Assembly: GCA_017429525.1 (NCBI GenBank)
Contig: JAFROT010000015.1
Location: 1 to 64,000 of the forward strand
Length of the DNA: 64,000 nt
Reading direction: 5' to 3'
Source of the DNA: Bacteroidaceae bacterium
GTDB taxonomy: Bacteria; Bacteroidota; Bacteroidia; Bacteroidales; Bacteroidaceae
Positions 42,945-53,309 of this stretch are shown here, piece after piece (position 1 is the stretch's first letter; each line of letters opens with the position of its first letter). A program made the position numbers and the translations under genes. Under the pieces are notes generated by a model. The model did not search any database. It was given only the letters and a program-made list of their open reading frames with translations, and was not told where the DNA came from.

Positions 42945-45900
42945 ATGAGACGCCTACTACTTTCCGCAGCCGTGATTCTGAGCGCCGTATGGGCGAGCGC
43001 ACAGTCACCCTCCACAATCCTCCAAGGCTTTGCCTACGATCAAAAAGTCACTGCCCCAACGGGCAACGAATGGCAGTCGCCCGAAGCACTCGCGCTCAAC
43101 AAGGAGCAGCCCCGTTCTTGGGGATTCCATTTCCCCTCTGAGGAGGCCGCCCGTGGCGTACTGCCCGAACGAGGAGCCTACTGGCAGAGCCTCGATGGCA
43201 CGTGGAAATTCCATTGGTGCCGTACGCCCGAGGAGCGGGCCAAGGGTTTTGAAGCCCCGACCTACGACGTCACTGCGTGGGACGATATCGAGGTGCCGGG
43301 CTGCTGGAACGTACAAGGCATACAGAAGGATGGCTCGCTCAAGTATGGCGTGCCCATCTACGTCAATCAAAAGGTCATCTTCGAACATCAGGTTGCTGTG
43401 GACGACTGGCGCGGAGGCGTTATGCGCAAGCCCCGTAATCCGCAGTGGACCGTCAACGAGTACCCCAACGAAGTAGGCTCCTACCGACGCACATTCACCG
43501 TGCCGGCCAATTGGAACGGGCGCGTGGTCTACATCAACTTCGATGGCGTTGACTCCTTCTTCTACCTCTGGATCAACGGCCACTACGTAGGCTTCTCGAA
43601 GAACTCGCGCAACACAGCCTCATTCGACATCACACCTTATTTAAATAAGAAGGGCGAGAACGTGGTGGCCGTAGAGGTCTACCGCAACTCGGACGGCAGC
43701 TTCCTCGAGGCACAGGATATGTTCCGCCTGCCGGGCATCATTCGCAGCACCTATCTCACCAGCGTGCCAGAGGTGGAGCTGAGCGACCTTATAGTAAGAA
43801 CTTCGGACGTCAGCACTCAGGGCAACAACAGCTATAGCCTTGACATTCAGAGCGAACTTCGCAACCACGGCAAGAAAGCAGCAAAGGGTCTCAGCGTAGA
43901 ATACAAGATTTATCCACTTAAACTATATAGCGACGACCTCCAGACCACTACTCCTCTCGCTCTGCAGGGCGCTGACAACCACTTGGCGAACATTGCTGTA
44001 GGCAGTCTGCAAAACATTCAACTCTCTCCCTTTAGGGGGAGCGGGGAGGGGGGCTCTCTATGGTCTGCCGAGACGCCTTATCGTTACGTCCTCACGGCAA
44101 CGCTGAAGGACAAGAAAGGTCGTGTATTGGATGCGCGCAGCACCTATTTCGGCATCCGCACTGTCGAAATTCGCGACACCGAGGCAAAGGATGATGAGTT
44201 CGGGCTGGCAGGTCGCTATTTCTACGTCAACAACCAGCCCGTGAAGCTCAAGGGCGTAAACCGCCACGAGACGAATCCTTGGCGCGGCCACGCCATCAAG
44301 CCCGAGCAGATGGAGCAGGAAATCTTCCTCATGAAACGGGGAAACATCAACCATGTGCGCAACTCCCACTATGCCAACGACCCGCGCTGGTACTACCTCT
44401 GCGATAAGTACGGCATCTATCTCGAGGACGAGGCCAACATCGAGAGTCATGAGTACTACTACGGCGACGCATCGCTCTCACACCCGATTGAATGGCGTGC
44501 CGCGCACATCGCCCGTAATATAGAAATGGTACGCGCGCACGTGAACGCGCCCTCCATCGTCATCTGGAGTCTCGGCAACGAGGCCGGACCGGGCAAGAAC
44601 TTCGTAGCGGCCTACGACGCCATCAAGGCCTTCGACCGCTCGCGCCCCGTGCAGTACGAGCGCAACAACGACATCGTCGATATGGGCTCAAACCAGTATC
44701 CCTCAGTCGGGTGGGTGCAGTTCGCAGCTCGCGGCGGCAAAGGCCCCAAATATCCATTCCACATCAGCGAGTACGCCCACTCCATGGGCAATGCCGGCGG
44801 CAACCTCGTCGACATTTGGCAAGCCATCGAGACGAGCAACTTCATCTGCGGTGGCGCCATCTGGGACTGGGTGGATCAAGCTATCGCCATGCCGCAGGCA
44901 CAGCGTAATGACAAATTACGAATGACGAATGACGAATCAAGATTAGTATCAAGAAAGGAAGGTTCATCTTATTCGTCATTCTACTATGGTGGCAACTTCG
45001 GCGACCTGCCCAACGACGGCATGTTCTGCATGAACGGCGTCATGCTACCCGACCTTCAGCCTAAGCCCGAGTATTTCGACGTCAAACACGTCTACCAGAA
45101 CGTTGGCGTGGAGTTGGATAGTATCTGGACTATGGGCGACCGTCAGATGATTCGCCTGCGCGTGACCAATAAAAACTACTTTGTGCCGCTCGACTACGTC
45201 GACATAAGCACCGTGTTCATTCGCGATGGCTTCGACTGCGGACGTAGCACCATCGACCAACAGAACGAAAAGATTTCCATACTCCCACGTCAGAGCGAAC
45301 TCATCGTCTTGCCTCTGAAACTCGAAGACGAGAACCTCGACCATTGCTACGACCTGCGCGTGGAATTCCTACTTCGTGAGGATATGCCATGGGCCAAGAA
45401 AGGCTACGTGCAGATGAGCGAGCAGCTGCACCTCTGGGGCGCCAGCGATGTCACGCCGATCTACGAACCTTCCAAGGGTCAGTCTGCACTCAGCGTCAGC
45501 CAAAGTGAGGCGGATCACAGAACGATTATCCGCCCGAAGTCTGTTGGGCCAGACGCAAAGCCCTTCCTCGCCACTTTCGACGATGCCCAAGGTACAATCC
45601 ACTACTACGGCGTGGGCGGCGAAGCCTGCGACGATGCCGATATGGTTGACCTCATCGAACCTGGCTGCGGGCCCGTCATCGATGCCTTGCGCGCTCCCGT
45701 CGACAACGACAACTGGTTCTATCAATCATGGTACCAGAACGGACTGCACAACCTGCAGCACAAAGTGCTCAGCCGCACCGTCTACTCCCGCAAGGATGGC
45801 GCCGTAGTCCTCAATTACACCGTCGAGAGCCGAGGTACGAAGGGACAGATTCGCGGTGGCAGCAGCGGTCACTACAGCATCGATGACAGTGGACAGCCCG

Positions 45901-47174
45901 CTGACTTCGCCTTCACCTCCAACATCGTCTGGACCGTCTACCCCGACGGCACCATCGAAAACGAGAGCGCCATTACGGGTTCCAACCCGAAGGCCATCCT
46001 GCCGCGTCTGGGTTTCCTCTTCAAGTTGCCAACTCGCTTCGAGGCCGACGGCAGCAAGCTGAGCTACTTTGGTTGCGGCCCTCAGAATAACTATGCCGAC
46101 CGCATGAGCGGTATGTTCTCACATGTCTATGAGAGCACCGTGCGCGATCAATTCGTCGCCTTCCCCAAGCCTCAGGATATGGGTAACCGCGAAGAAGTGC
46201 AGTGGCTTGCACTAACCGACAACACCGGCAACGGGCTCGTCTTCGGCAGCCTGACAGGCGCCATGAGCACAAGCGTGCTGCCGTGGAGCGACCTCCAGCT
46301 GACCCACGCCCCACACCCCGCTGACCTGCCTGAGAGCGACCACGTCTACCTCCACCTCGACACCAAAGTCACCGGCCTCGGCGGCACCAGCTGCGGCCAG
46401 GCACCACCGCTCGAGCGCGACCGAGTCTATGCCGACGCCCACACCTTCGGCTTCTTCATCCGCCCGACTGCTACTGCCGACCCGCACGCCATCAGCGAGA
46501 AGAACTTCCCCGTCATCCACTGCGGCGACCTGCCTCTAGCCCTCACACGCGATCCACGCGGACAGGTGACCATCGTCTATAACGAGTTCAACGGCGAAAG
46601 CGTCAGCTACAGCATTACCCCAGCCGGCGGAAAAGTGAGCAAAGCCAAGGTATATGCCGGCGAGCCCATCGACCTGCGACAAGGCGGCACCATCACCGCA
46701 TGGCACACCGACAATCCCAAGGTTCGCATCAGCCGCACCTACACGCGCATCGAGAGCGTACCCATCACCGTCGTCGACTGCAGCAGCGAAGAGCCTGGCG
46801 AGAATGCCAGTCGTCTCGTCGACGGCAAGACGGAAACCATCTGGCACACAGCCTACGGCGTCACCGTGACGAAGTACCCCCACACCGTCGATTTCGACTG
46901 CGGCGACGTCCAGACCATCAAAGGCTTCACCTACCTGCCCCGCCAGGACGGTGGTGCCAATGGCAATATCAAGGGCTATCGCGTCCAACTCTCGCAGGAT
47001 AGCAAGACGTGGTCGGAGCCCGTGGCTGAGGGCGAGTTCGAGCGTTCATCCAACCTCCAGCGCGTGATGCTGCAGAAGCCCCAGCGTGCACGCTACCTCC
47101 GCTTCACGGCCCTCTCCTCACAGAACGGCCTTGACTTCGCCTCTGGTGCCGAATTCAACGTGCTGGCCGAGTAA
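42945..47174 (+). CDS. GH2 beta-galactosidase with C-terminal discoidin-type domain
   Basis: A 1409-residue exported enzyme. The signal peptide ends A-S-A with Gln20 next. Sugar-binding and jelly-roll domains (about 75-280) precede the TIM barrel; acid/base Glu546 is in WSLGNEAG and nucleophile Glu609 in HISEYAHSMGN. The Bgal small-chain domain lies in roughly 900-1180. A discoidin/CBM32-like domain spans about 1270-1409. Two stretches look inserted: QLSPFRGSGEGGSL at about 359-372 (an R1 copy) and NDKLRMTNDES...SYSSF at 655-679 (an R4 copy). The latter sits in the loop between DWVDQ and YYGGNFGD, which is short in LacZ. Substrate is likely a beta-galactoside of plant or host glycans. Confidence 0.92.
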   Translation: MRRLLLSAAVILSAVWASAQSPSTILQGFAYDQKVTAPTGNEWQSPEALALNKEQPRSWGFHFPSEEAARGVLPERGAYWQSLDGTWKFHWCRTPEERAKGFEAPTYDVTAWDDIEVPGCWNVQGIQKDGSLKYGVPIYVNQKVIFEHQVAVDDWRGGVMRKPRNPQWTVNEYPNEVGSYRRTFTVPANWNGRVVYINFDGVDSFFYLWINGHYVGFSKNSRNTASFDITPYLNKKGENVVAVEVYRNSDGSFLEAQDMFRLPGIIRSTYLTSVPEVELSDLIVRTSDVSTQGNNSYSLDIQSELRNHGKKAAKGLSVEYKIYPLKLYSDDLQTTTPLALQGADNHLANIAVGSLQNIQLSPFRGSGEGGSLWSAETPYRYVLTATLKDKKGRVLDARSTYFGIRTVEIRDTEAKDDEFGLAGRYFYVNNQPVKLKGVNRHETNPWRGHAIKPEQMEQEIFLMKRGNINHVRNSHYANDPRWYYLCDKYGIYLEDEANIESHEYYYGDASLSHPIEWRAAHIARNIEMVRAHVNAPSIVIWSLGNEAGPGKNFVAAYDAIKAFDRSRPVQYERNNDIVDMGSNQYPSVGWVQFAARGGKGPKYPFHISEYAHSMGNAGGNLVDIWQAIETSNFICGGAIWDWVDQAIAMPQAQRNDKLRMTNDESRLVSRKEGSSYSSFYYGGNFGDLPNDGMFCMNGVMLPDLQPKPEYFDVKHVYQNVGVELDSIWTMGDRQMIRLRVTNKNYFVPLDYVDISTVFIRDGFDCGRSTIDQQNEKISILPRQSELIVLPLKLEDENLDHCYDLRVEFLLREDMPWAKKGYVQMSEQLHLWGASDVTPIYEPSKGQSALSVSQSEADHRTIIRPKSVGPDAKPFLATFDDAQGTIHYYGVGGEACDDADMVDLIEPGCGPVIDALRAPVDNDNWFYQSWYQNGLHNLQHKVLSRTVYSRKDGAVVLNYTVESRGTKGQIRGGSSGHYSIDDSGQPADFAFTSNIVWTVYPDGTIENESAITGSNPKAILPRLGFLFKLPTRFEADGSKLSYFGCGPQNNYADRMSGMFSHVYESTVRDQFVAFPKPQDMGNREEVQWLALTDNTGNGLVFGSLTGAMSTSVLPWSDLQLTHAPHPADLPESDHVYLHLDTKVTGLGGTSCGQAPPLERDRVYADAHTFGFFIRPTATADPHAISEKNFPVIHCGDLPLALTRDPRGQVTIVYNEFNGESVSYSITPAGGKVSKAKVYAGEPIDLRQGGTITAWHTDNPKVRISRTYTRIESVPITVVDCSSEEPGENASRLVDGKTETIWHTAYGVTVTKYPHTVDFDCGDVQTIKGFTYLPRQDGGANGNIKGYRVQLSQDSKTWSEPVAEGEFERSSNLQRVMLQKPQRARYLRFTALSSQNGLDFASGAEFNVLAE
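44021..44059. repeat. R1 repeat inside the GH2 gene
   Basis: ACTCTCTCCCTTTAGGGGG followed by a G-rich arm and CTCTCT. It has the same parts as intergenic R1 and is translated in the same phase as in coaD (AGG then Gly-rich codons then TCT). Confidence 0.8.
44907..44981. repeat. R4 element inside the GH2 gene
   Basis: GAATGACGAAT (44927-44937) pairs with ATTCGTCATTC (44971-44981). Encodes NDKLRMTNDESRLVSRKEG followed by SSYSSF. Length is a multiple of three. Confidence 0.85.
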
Positions 47175-47262
47175 AAAAGGCGGTCGCAGAGGGGTTATTT
47201 GCAGCCCTAGTTGTAGTGACTCGCGATTATCGCGGGTTCCCCGCCCTGACAACAAGCCTAAT

Positions 47263-47306
47263 AATGATCGAGGCCGCGTCAATTCGTTGACGCGGCCTCG
47301 ATTATT
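47263..47306. terminator. Bidirectional terminator with TTCG tetraloop
   Basis: Twenty-base stem with a TTCG loop between the convergent GH2 and metG genes, ending in ATTATT. Confidence 0.9.
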
Positions 47307-47344
47307 CTACGGTGATATCCCATCACACGGGCTGCATGATAGTC

Positions 47345-49447
47345 TTAGCCCACCTGACTGCCAGGCTTCACTTCCCTCTGAGGAGTGATGACGCTGAGAG
47401 AGCCATCGAAGTTGACAGCTGAGAGGATCATACCCTGACTCTCAAGGCCCATCATCTTGCGAGGCGGGAAGTTCGCGATGAAGCAGACCTGCTTGCCCAC
47501 GAGGTCCTCGGGCTTGTAGTGCTGGGCGATGCCGCTGAGAATGGTGCGGTTCTCCAATCCATCAGCAATCTCAAACTTCAGCAGTTTGTTGCTCTTCTTC
47601 ACCTTCTCGCAGGAGAGTACCGTGCCGACGCGGATGTCCAGTTTCTCGAAGTCGTCGAAGGTCACCTCCTTCTTCACGGGTTCGGCCTTGAAGTTGGCGG
47701 CCTCATTTTCCTTCTTGATACGCTCAAGGCGGTCTGTCTGTGCCTTAATGGCTTCGTCTTCAATCTTCTCGAACAGCAGTTCGGGCTTGGCCAGCTGGTG
47801 ACCGGCAGGCAACAGGTCGGTGCTGCCAAGGTTCTCCCAACCCAGTGGCTCCACATTAAGCATAGCATAAAGCTTCTTGCTGCTGAAAGGCAGGAAGGGC
47901 TCAAAGGCGATGGCAAGGTTAGCGGTGAGCTGGAGCGAGATGTTGATGATAGTCTTCACACGCTCGGGGTCGGTCTTGATGACCTTCCAGGGCTCGCTGT
48001 CAGCCAAGTACTTGTTGCCGATACGGGCCAGGTTCATGGCCTCTTTCTGAGCGTCGCGGAAGCGGAAGTTGTCGAGCAGGCTCTCCACCTTAGCTTTCAC
48101 GTCCTTGAACTCAGCGATGGTCTCACGGTCATAGTCGGTAAGCTCACCACATGCAGGCACCACGCCCTCGTAGTATTTCTGTGTGAGCTGCAAGGCACGG
48201 TTGACAAAATTACCATAGATGGCCACCAGTTCGTTGTTGTTGCGCGCCTGGAACTCGGCCCAGGTGAAGTCGTTGTCCTTAGTCTCGGGTGCAGAGGCGG
48301 TGAGGGCATAGCGCAGGACATCCTGCTTGCCGGGGAAGTCAACCAGATACTCATGGAGCCATACAGCCCAGTTACGAGAGGTTGAGATCTTGTCGCCCTC
48401 GAGGTTGAGGAACTCGTTGGCGGGCACGTTGTCGGGCATGATGTAGCCGCCGTGTGCCTTCATCATCACAGGGAAGATGATGCAGTGGAACACGATGTTG
48501 TCCTTGCCGATGAAGTGAACGAGGCGTGTGTCCTCCTGCTGCCACCATTGTTGCCAGGTGCCCCAACGTTCGGGGTTGCTCTCACAGAGTTCCTTGGTAT
48601 TGGAGATGTAGCCGATGGGAGCGTCGAACCATACATAGAGTACCTTGCCGTCAGCGCCCTCCACGGGCACGGGAATACCCCAGTCCAAGTCGCGCGTCAT
48701 AGCACGCGGTTGCAACTCCATATCGAGCCAGCTCTTGCATTGTCCGTAGACGTTGGATCGCCATTCCTTGTGCCCCTCGAGAATCCACTGCTTCAACCAA
48801 TCCTCATATTCATTGAGCGGCAGGAACCAGTTAGTGGTATCCTTCAGCACCAGCTTGGCACCGCTCTCCTTCGAGCGCGGATTGATGAGTTCCGTGGGGT
48901 CGAGGTCGCGACCGCACTTCTCGCATTGGTCACCATTGGCCTCAGCGTGGCAATGAGGACATTCGCCCACGATGTCGCGGTCGGTCTTGAACGTACCCGT
49001 CGACTCGTCGTAGAACTGCTTCGTAGTCTTCTCGATGAGCTTGCCGTCATCGTAAAGCTTACGGAAGAAGTCGCTTGCGAACTTGTGGTGGGTAGCGCTC
49101 GTTGTCCTTGAATAGACGTCGAACGAGATGCCGAACTCCTCAAACGAGTCTTTGATCATCTTGTGGTAGCGGTCGACGACCTGCTGCGGCGTGATACCTT
49201 CTTTGCGCGCACGCTGGGTGACGGGTACGCCATGCTCGTCCGAGCCGCCTACGAACATCACGTCCTCGCCTTTCAGACGCAGGTATCTCACATAGATGTC
49301 GGCGGGTACGTACACGCCTGCGAGGTGGCCGATATGAACGCCGCCGTTGGCGTAAGGCAACGCAGACGTGACAGTGGTGCGCACCCACCTCTTGCCCTCT
49401 TTCTGGGAGAGGCAGCAGTTGCCGTTAGGTTGATTGTTTTCTTTCAT
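47345..49447 (-). CDS. metG: Methionyl-tRNA synthetase
   Basis: A 700-residue class I synthetase that charges tRNA-Met. HIGH is read as HIGHLAG near 38-44, the zinc knuckle as [16 protein letters not shown], and KMSKS as KISTS in [12 protein letters not shown]. The C-terminal Trbp111-like tRNA-binding domain begins at [12 protein letters not shown] (about 595-700). The first 20 residues are extra compared with many homologues. Stand-alone gene. Confidence 0.95.
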   Translation of the reverse strand: MKENNQPNGNCCLSQKEGKRWVRTTVTSALPYANGGVHIGHLAGVYVPADIYVRYLRLKGEDVMFVGGSDEHGVPVTQRARKEGITPQQVVDRYHKMIKDSFEEFGISFDVYSRTTSATHHKFASDFFRKLYDDGKLIEKTTKQFYDESTGTFKTDRDIVGECPHCHAEANGDQCEKCGRDLDPTELINPRSKESGAKLVLKDTTNWFLPLNEYEDWLKQWILEGHKEWRSNVYGQCKSWLDMELQPRAMTRDLDWGIPVPVEGADGKVLYVWFDAPIGYISNTKELCESNPERWGTWQQWWQQEDTRLVHFIGKDNIVFHCIIFPVMMKAHGGYIMPDNVPANEFLNLEGDKISTSRNWAVWLHEYLVDFPGKQDVLRYALTASAPETKDNDFTWAEFQARNNNELVAIYGNFVNRALQLTQKYYEGVVPACGELTDYDRETIAEFKDVKAKVESLLDNFRFRDAQKEAMNLARIGNKYLADSEPWKVIKTDPERVKTIINISLQLTANLAIAFEPFLPFSSKKLYAMLNVEPLGWENLGSTDLLPAGHQLAKPELLFEKIEDEAIKAQTDRLERIKKENEAANFKAEPVKKEVTFDDFEKLDIRVGTVLSCEKVKKSNKLLKFEIADGLENRTILSGIAQHYKPEDLVGKQVCFIANFPPRKMMGLESQGMILSAVNFDGSLSVITPQREVKPGSQVG

Positions 49448-49573
49448 TATTTAGATGAGATTATAAGTATATGCTCACAATTATGATTTAGACACAACGG
49501 CACGAAGGCACAGAGTGATGTCTGTCTCTGTGACTCCGCACCCTTATGGAGCAGCTATCGCGAAGCGCTTTTC

Positions 49574-50458
49574 TTAAAGTTGGCTTTCGCTGATGCTGAA
49601 CGTGTCGCCACGACTCATGTCGCCCGTCTGCAAACCGAGTTTGAGCCACTTCATGCGCTGTGCGCTGGTGCCGTGGGTGAACGATTCGGGTTGCGAGTAG
49701 CCGCGGGCCTTCTCCTGGAGGTAGTTGTCGCCGATGACCTGTGCGCACTTGATAGCTTCCAGGAGGTCGCCGTCGTCGAGCGAGCCGTAGGTCTTGCCCT
49801 CGTGATGGCCCCATACGCCGGCGTAGAAGTCGGCCTGAAGCTCGATGCGCACGCTGACTTTGTTGGCCATGGTCTCATTCATCTTGGCCATCTGAGCATG
49901 AGCGCTGTTGAGGGTGCCCAACAGGTGCTGGACGTGGTGACCGACCTCATGAGCGATGACGTAGGCGTAAGCGAAGTCGCCGTCGGCACCCAACTGGCTC
50001 TTCATCGAGGTGAAGAACGAGAGGTCGATGTACAGGGCTTGGTCAGCTGAGCAGTAGAAGGGACCTACAGCTGCATTGCCCGCACCACAACCCGTCTGCA
50101 CGCTACCCGTGTAGAGCACCATACGCGGGGGGATATAGGTTTTGCCCAGCTGCTTCTTGAATACGTCAGACCATACGTCCTCGGTGCTGGCCAACACCTG
50201 CGAGGCGAAGAGGGCCAGTTGCTGTTCCTCCTCGGTGAACTCGCGTTGCTGCTGTTCGCTAGTCGAGACGTTCTGGTTGGTGATGGCTTCGAGGCCACCA
50301 GCCTGCTGGAAGGCCTGGAATACGTTGCCGCCTGTGAGCCAAGCCATCAGGCAAGCAATGATAACACCTGCGAGGCCGCCGATGCCGGCCTTCGTTGCTC
50401 CACTCATGCGACGGCGATCGTCGACATTAGAGCTTTCTCTTCTTCCTGTTAAGTCCAT
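49574..50458 (-). CDS. Neutral zinc metallopeptidase (YpfJ family)
   Basis: A 294-residue membrane-anchored protein with one helix near 22-42. The zinc motif HEVGHHVQHLLG is near 165-176. MVLYTGSVQTGCGAGNAAVGPFYC and RIELQADFYAGVWGHH are diagnostic for this family. The periplasmic substrate is unknown. An R1-like arm (GACCCACCCC) begins 10 nt before its start codon. Confidence 0.9.
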   Translation of the reverse strand: MDLTGRRESSNVDDRRRMSGATKAGIGGLAGVIIACLMAWLTGGNVFQAFQQAGGLEAITNQNVSTSEQQQREFTEEEQQLALFASQVLASTEDVWSDVFKKQLGKTYIPPRMVLYTGSVQTGCGAGNAAVGPFYCSADQALYIDLSFFTSMKSQLGADGDFAYAYVIAHEVGHHVQHLLGTLNSAHAQMAKMNETMANKVSVRIELQADFYAGVWGHHEGKTYGSLDDGDLLEAIKCAQVIGDNYLQEKARGYSQPESFTHGTSAQRMKWLKLGLQTGDMSRGDTFSISESQL

Positions 50459-50729
50459 AAGGCAAAAGACCCACCCCAGACCTGCCCGCCCTCGGCTTAG
50501 GAGTTAATCCTCAGTCGCTAAGGACGGCTTGATATTCAGTCAACCCGTTGATTCCTTAGCCACCCGTAGGGGAGGAAAGCGGCTGCGCTTGGTATGGAGG
50601 TTATAGGGTCATGGTTAAAGGGTTATAATTATTGGTTTATGGTTTATGGATACTTGATCATGTTTTATTTGTAATTCTTGTCAGGCAACCACTCTCCCCC
50701 TTAGGGGGGGGTAGCGAGGGAGGGGGCTT
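50459..50729. repeat. R1-family repeats between typA and the metallopeptidase gene
   Basis: One R1-like arm is at about 50466-50491 and a full R1 palindrome at about 50686-50729, ending at the typA stop codon. An 8-bp inverted repeat GCTAAGGA/TCCTTAGC (50517-50524/50553-50560) lies between. No gene is seen. Confidence 0.65.
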
Positions 50730-50730
50730 C

Positions 50731-52536
50731 CTATTCCCTATTGGCCCTCTTCCTCTCCAGGTGGTCGAGGATGATCTTGCGCATACGCATGCTCTTCGGC
50801 GTCACCTCCACGTACTCGTCCTCCTTGATGTACTCGAGCGCTTCCTCGAGCGAGAGGAGGGTGGCAGGGATGATGCGAGCCTTCTCATCGCTTCCGCTGG
50901 CACGCATGTTGGTGAGTTGCTTGTTCTTCGTCACATTGATGACGAGATCGTTCTCGTGGATATGCTCGCCCACCACCTGTCCAGCATAGACCTCGGTCTG
51001 CGGTTCGATGAAGAACTTGCCGCGATCCTGCAGGTTGTTGATGGCGTAGGCGAATGCCGTGCCGCCCTCGAGGGCAATCATCGAGCCCGATGTGCGGCGG
51101 ATGATCTCGCCCTTATAGGGTTGGTATTCCTTGTAGCGATGGGCCATGATGGCCTCGCCCTGCGAAGCTGTGAGGACATTGGTGCGCAGACCGATGATGC
51201 CGCGTGAGGGGATGTTGAACTCGATGTTCACGCGGTCGCCCTGAGCGTCCATCGACGTCATCTCGCCCTTACGGCGCGTAACCATATCAATCATCTTCGA
51301 CGCAAACTCCTCGGGCACGTTAATGGTCAGTTCCTCGATGGGTTCGCAGCGCTCGCCGTTGATCTCCTTGTAGATTACTTGCGGCTGGCCGACTTGCAGC
51401 TCGTAGCCCTCGCGGCGCATGGTCTCGATGAGCACGCTCAGGTGTAGCACGCCGCGTCCGCTTACAATCCAGCGGTCGTTGTAGCCCTCGGGCACCTCGA
51501 CGCGCAGGGCCAGGTTCTTCTCCAGTTCCTTCTGCAGGCGTTCGTGGATATGACGGCTCGTACACCAGCGGCCTTCCTTGCCGAAGAAGGGCGAGTCGTT
51601 GATGGTGAAGAGCATCGACATCGTGGGTTCGTCGATGGAGATGGTAGGCAGCGCCTCGGGCTCCTCGGCATCGCAGATGGTGTCGCCGATCTCGAAGGCG
51701 GGCAGTCCGATGATGGCACAGATATCGCCACTCGACACGGCGTCGGTCTTCTGGTGGCCCATACCCGTGAACGTGTGCAGTTCCTTAATCTTCGTGCGCT
51801 CTTTAGCGCCGTCGCGATGGACGATGGTGATGGGCATGCCCTCGCGCAGGGTTCCTCGATGCACGCGTCCCACGGCGATACGTCCCGTATAGGTCGAGTA
51901 GTCGAGCGAGGTGATGAGCATCTGCGGCGTGCCCTCCAGCTGTTCGGGAGCAGGGATATGCTCCAGGATCTGGTCGAGCAGGTAGAAGATGTTGTCGGTG
52001 GGCGTCTGCCAATCCTCGCCCATCCAGCCTTGCTTGGCCGAACCGTAAATGACGGGGAAATCGAGCTGGTCCTCGGTGGCATCGAGCTCACACATAAGAT
52101 CGAACACCATCTCATAGACCTCTTCGGGGCGGCAGTTGGGTTTGTCTACCTTGTTAATGACCACGATGGGCTTAAGGCCGATCTGCAAAGCTTTCTGCAG
52201 CACGAAGCGCGTCTGGGGCATAGGGCCCTCGAAAGCATCGACGAGCAGCAGACAGCCGTCGGCCATATTGAGCACGCGCTCTACCTCACCGCCGAAGTCG
52301 GAGTGGCCCGGAGTGTCGATGATATTGATTTTGGTGTCCTTGTAGTTGATAGAGACGTTCTTCGAGAGGATGGTGATGCCACGCTCGCGCTCCAACTCAT
52401 TGTTATCCAACATCAGTTCGCCCGTCTGCTGGTTCTCACGGAAGAGGTTGCCTGCCAACAACATCTTGTCGACGAGCGTCGTCTTCCCATGGTCAACGTG
52501 GGCGATGATAGCAATATTACGGATATTTTGTTTCAT
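50731..52536 (-). CDS. typA: Ribosome-associated GTPase TypA/BipA
   Basis: A 601-residue translational GTPase that aids ribosome assembly and stress responses. G motifs: AHVDHGKTT (G1), RGITILSKN (G2), [16 protein letters not shown] (G3), NKVDK (G4) and YGSAKQGW (G5). The C-terminal TypA-specific domain contains [10 protein letters not shown]. Normal length. Divergent from rpsO. Confidence 0.95.
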   Translation of the reverse strand: MKQNIRNIAIIAHVDHGKTTLVDKMLLAGNLFRENQQTGELMLDNNELERERGITILSKNVSINYKDTKINIIDTPGHSDFGGEVERVLNMADGCLLLVDAFEGPMPQTRFVLQKALQIGLKPIVVINKVDKPNCRPEEVYEMVFDLMCELDATEDQLDFPVIYGSAKQGWMGEDWQTPTDNIFYLLDQILEHIPAPEQLEGTPQMLITSLDYSTYTGRIAVGRVHRGTLREGMPITIVHRDGAKERTKIKELHTFTGMGHQKTDAVSSGDICAIIGLPAFEIGDTICDAEEPEALPTISIDEPTMSMLFTINDSPFFGKEGRWCTSRHIHERLQKELEKNLALRVEVPEGYNDRWIVSGRGVLHLSVLIETMRREGYELQVGQPQVIYKEINGERCEPIEELTINVPEEFASKMIDMVTRRKGEMTSMDAQGDRVNIEFNIPSRGIIGLRTNVLTASQGEAIMAHRYKEYQPYKGEIIRRTSGSMIALEGGTAFAYAINNLQDRGKFFIEPQTEVYAGQVVGEHIHENDLVINVTKNKQLTNMRASGSDEKARIIPATLLSLEEALEYIKEDEYVEVTPKSMRMRKIILDHLERKRANRE

Positions 52537-52568
52537 CGTTTCTTTGTTTCTTTAATACAATCGCGGTG

Positions 52569-52723
52569 CAAAGGTAAGCATTATTTGCGACTTATGGAGC
52601 CTGAATCACGATTTTTTGTATTCTGAACGGGCACGAAAGCACTAAAAAGCAACAAAAATGCGACTCTGGCCTAAAATAATTGTCGTTTTATGCCTCCCCA
52701 TTCTGAATTTATGCTTACCTTTG
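52569..52723. promoter_or_regulatory. Divergent -7 boxes of typA and rpsO, and rpsO leader start
   Basis: TACCTTTG on the minus strand (52576-52569) serves typA, and TACCTTTG on the plus strand (52716-52723) serves rpsO. The rpsO leader would be about 110 nt, long enough for S15 autoregulation, which is known in several bacteria; no known S15 leader fold is recognised by eye. Confidence 0.6.
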
Positions 52724-52840
52724 CAGCCGCTAAATCCCGAAACACGGGTGCATTCGAGGGTGGGCGCTCGACGATTGATGACGACGGCCCTCCACCTGAA
52801 GGATGTAATTTCAAACAACCCACAATCATCAAAAACAATT

Positions 52841-53110
52841 ATGTACTTAGATTCAGCTAAGAAGGCCGAGCTTTTTGAGAAGTTCGGTGGTGGCGCCACC
52901 AACACAGGCAGCGCCGAGAGCCAGATTGCACTGTTCACCTACCGCATTGCTCACCTCACTGAGCACATGAAGCAGAACCGCAAGGACCACAGCACCGAGC
53001 GTGCCCTCACCGGTCTCGTCGGTAAGCGTCGCGCACTCCTCAACTACTTGAAGGCACGCGACATCAACCGTTACCGTGCTATCGTCAAGGCTCTGGGTCT
53101 GCGTAAGTAA
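52841..53110 (+). CDS. rpsO: 30S ribosomal protein S15
   Basis: An 89-residue protein that binds the central domain of 16S rRNA. MYLDSAKKAELFEKFGG starts it; GSAESQIALFTYRIAHLTEH and GLVGKRRALLNYLK are the family core. The start is at 52841, well inside the longer open frame. Confidence 0.96.
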   Translation: MYLDSAKKAELFEKFGGGATNTGSAESQIALFTYRIAHLTEHMKQNRKDHSTERALTGLVGKRRALLNYLKARDINRYRAIVKALGLRK

Positions 53111-53117
53111 AAAGTAA

Positions 53118-53160
53118 GGCCCACCTCCGCCCTCCCCTCACAGGGAGGGAGCGGTCACTT
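53118..53160. repeat. R1 repeat after rpsO
   Basis: GGCCCACCTCCGCCCTCCCC, CACAGGGAGGGAG and CGGTCACTT, the R1 parts in order. It lies 8 bp after the rpsO stop. Confidence 0.8.
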
Positions 53161-53183
53161 TTCAAAAAGTGAAATCCAAAAGA

Positions 53184-53226
53184 ACGTGAGAAGTGCTCGC
53201 AACAGGATGCGCTTCTCGCGTTTTTT
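53184..53226 (+). terminator. Terminator of rpsO
   Basis: Stem AACGTGAGAAGTGC pairs with GCGCTTCTCGCG through G-T pairs, and six T residues follow. Confidence 0.75.
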
Positions 53227-53309
53227 CTTGACCACTCCGCGCTGGGCTCCAGCCGAAGAATCGAAGAACGCTTTCTCAAATAATAGCAATAGCATAACTC
53301 AATTACCCT

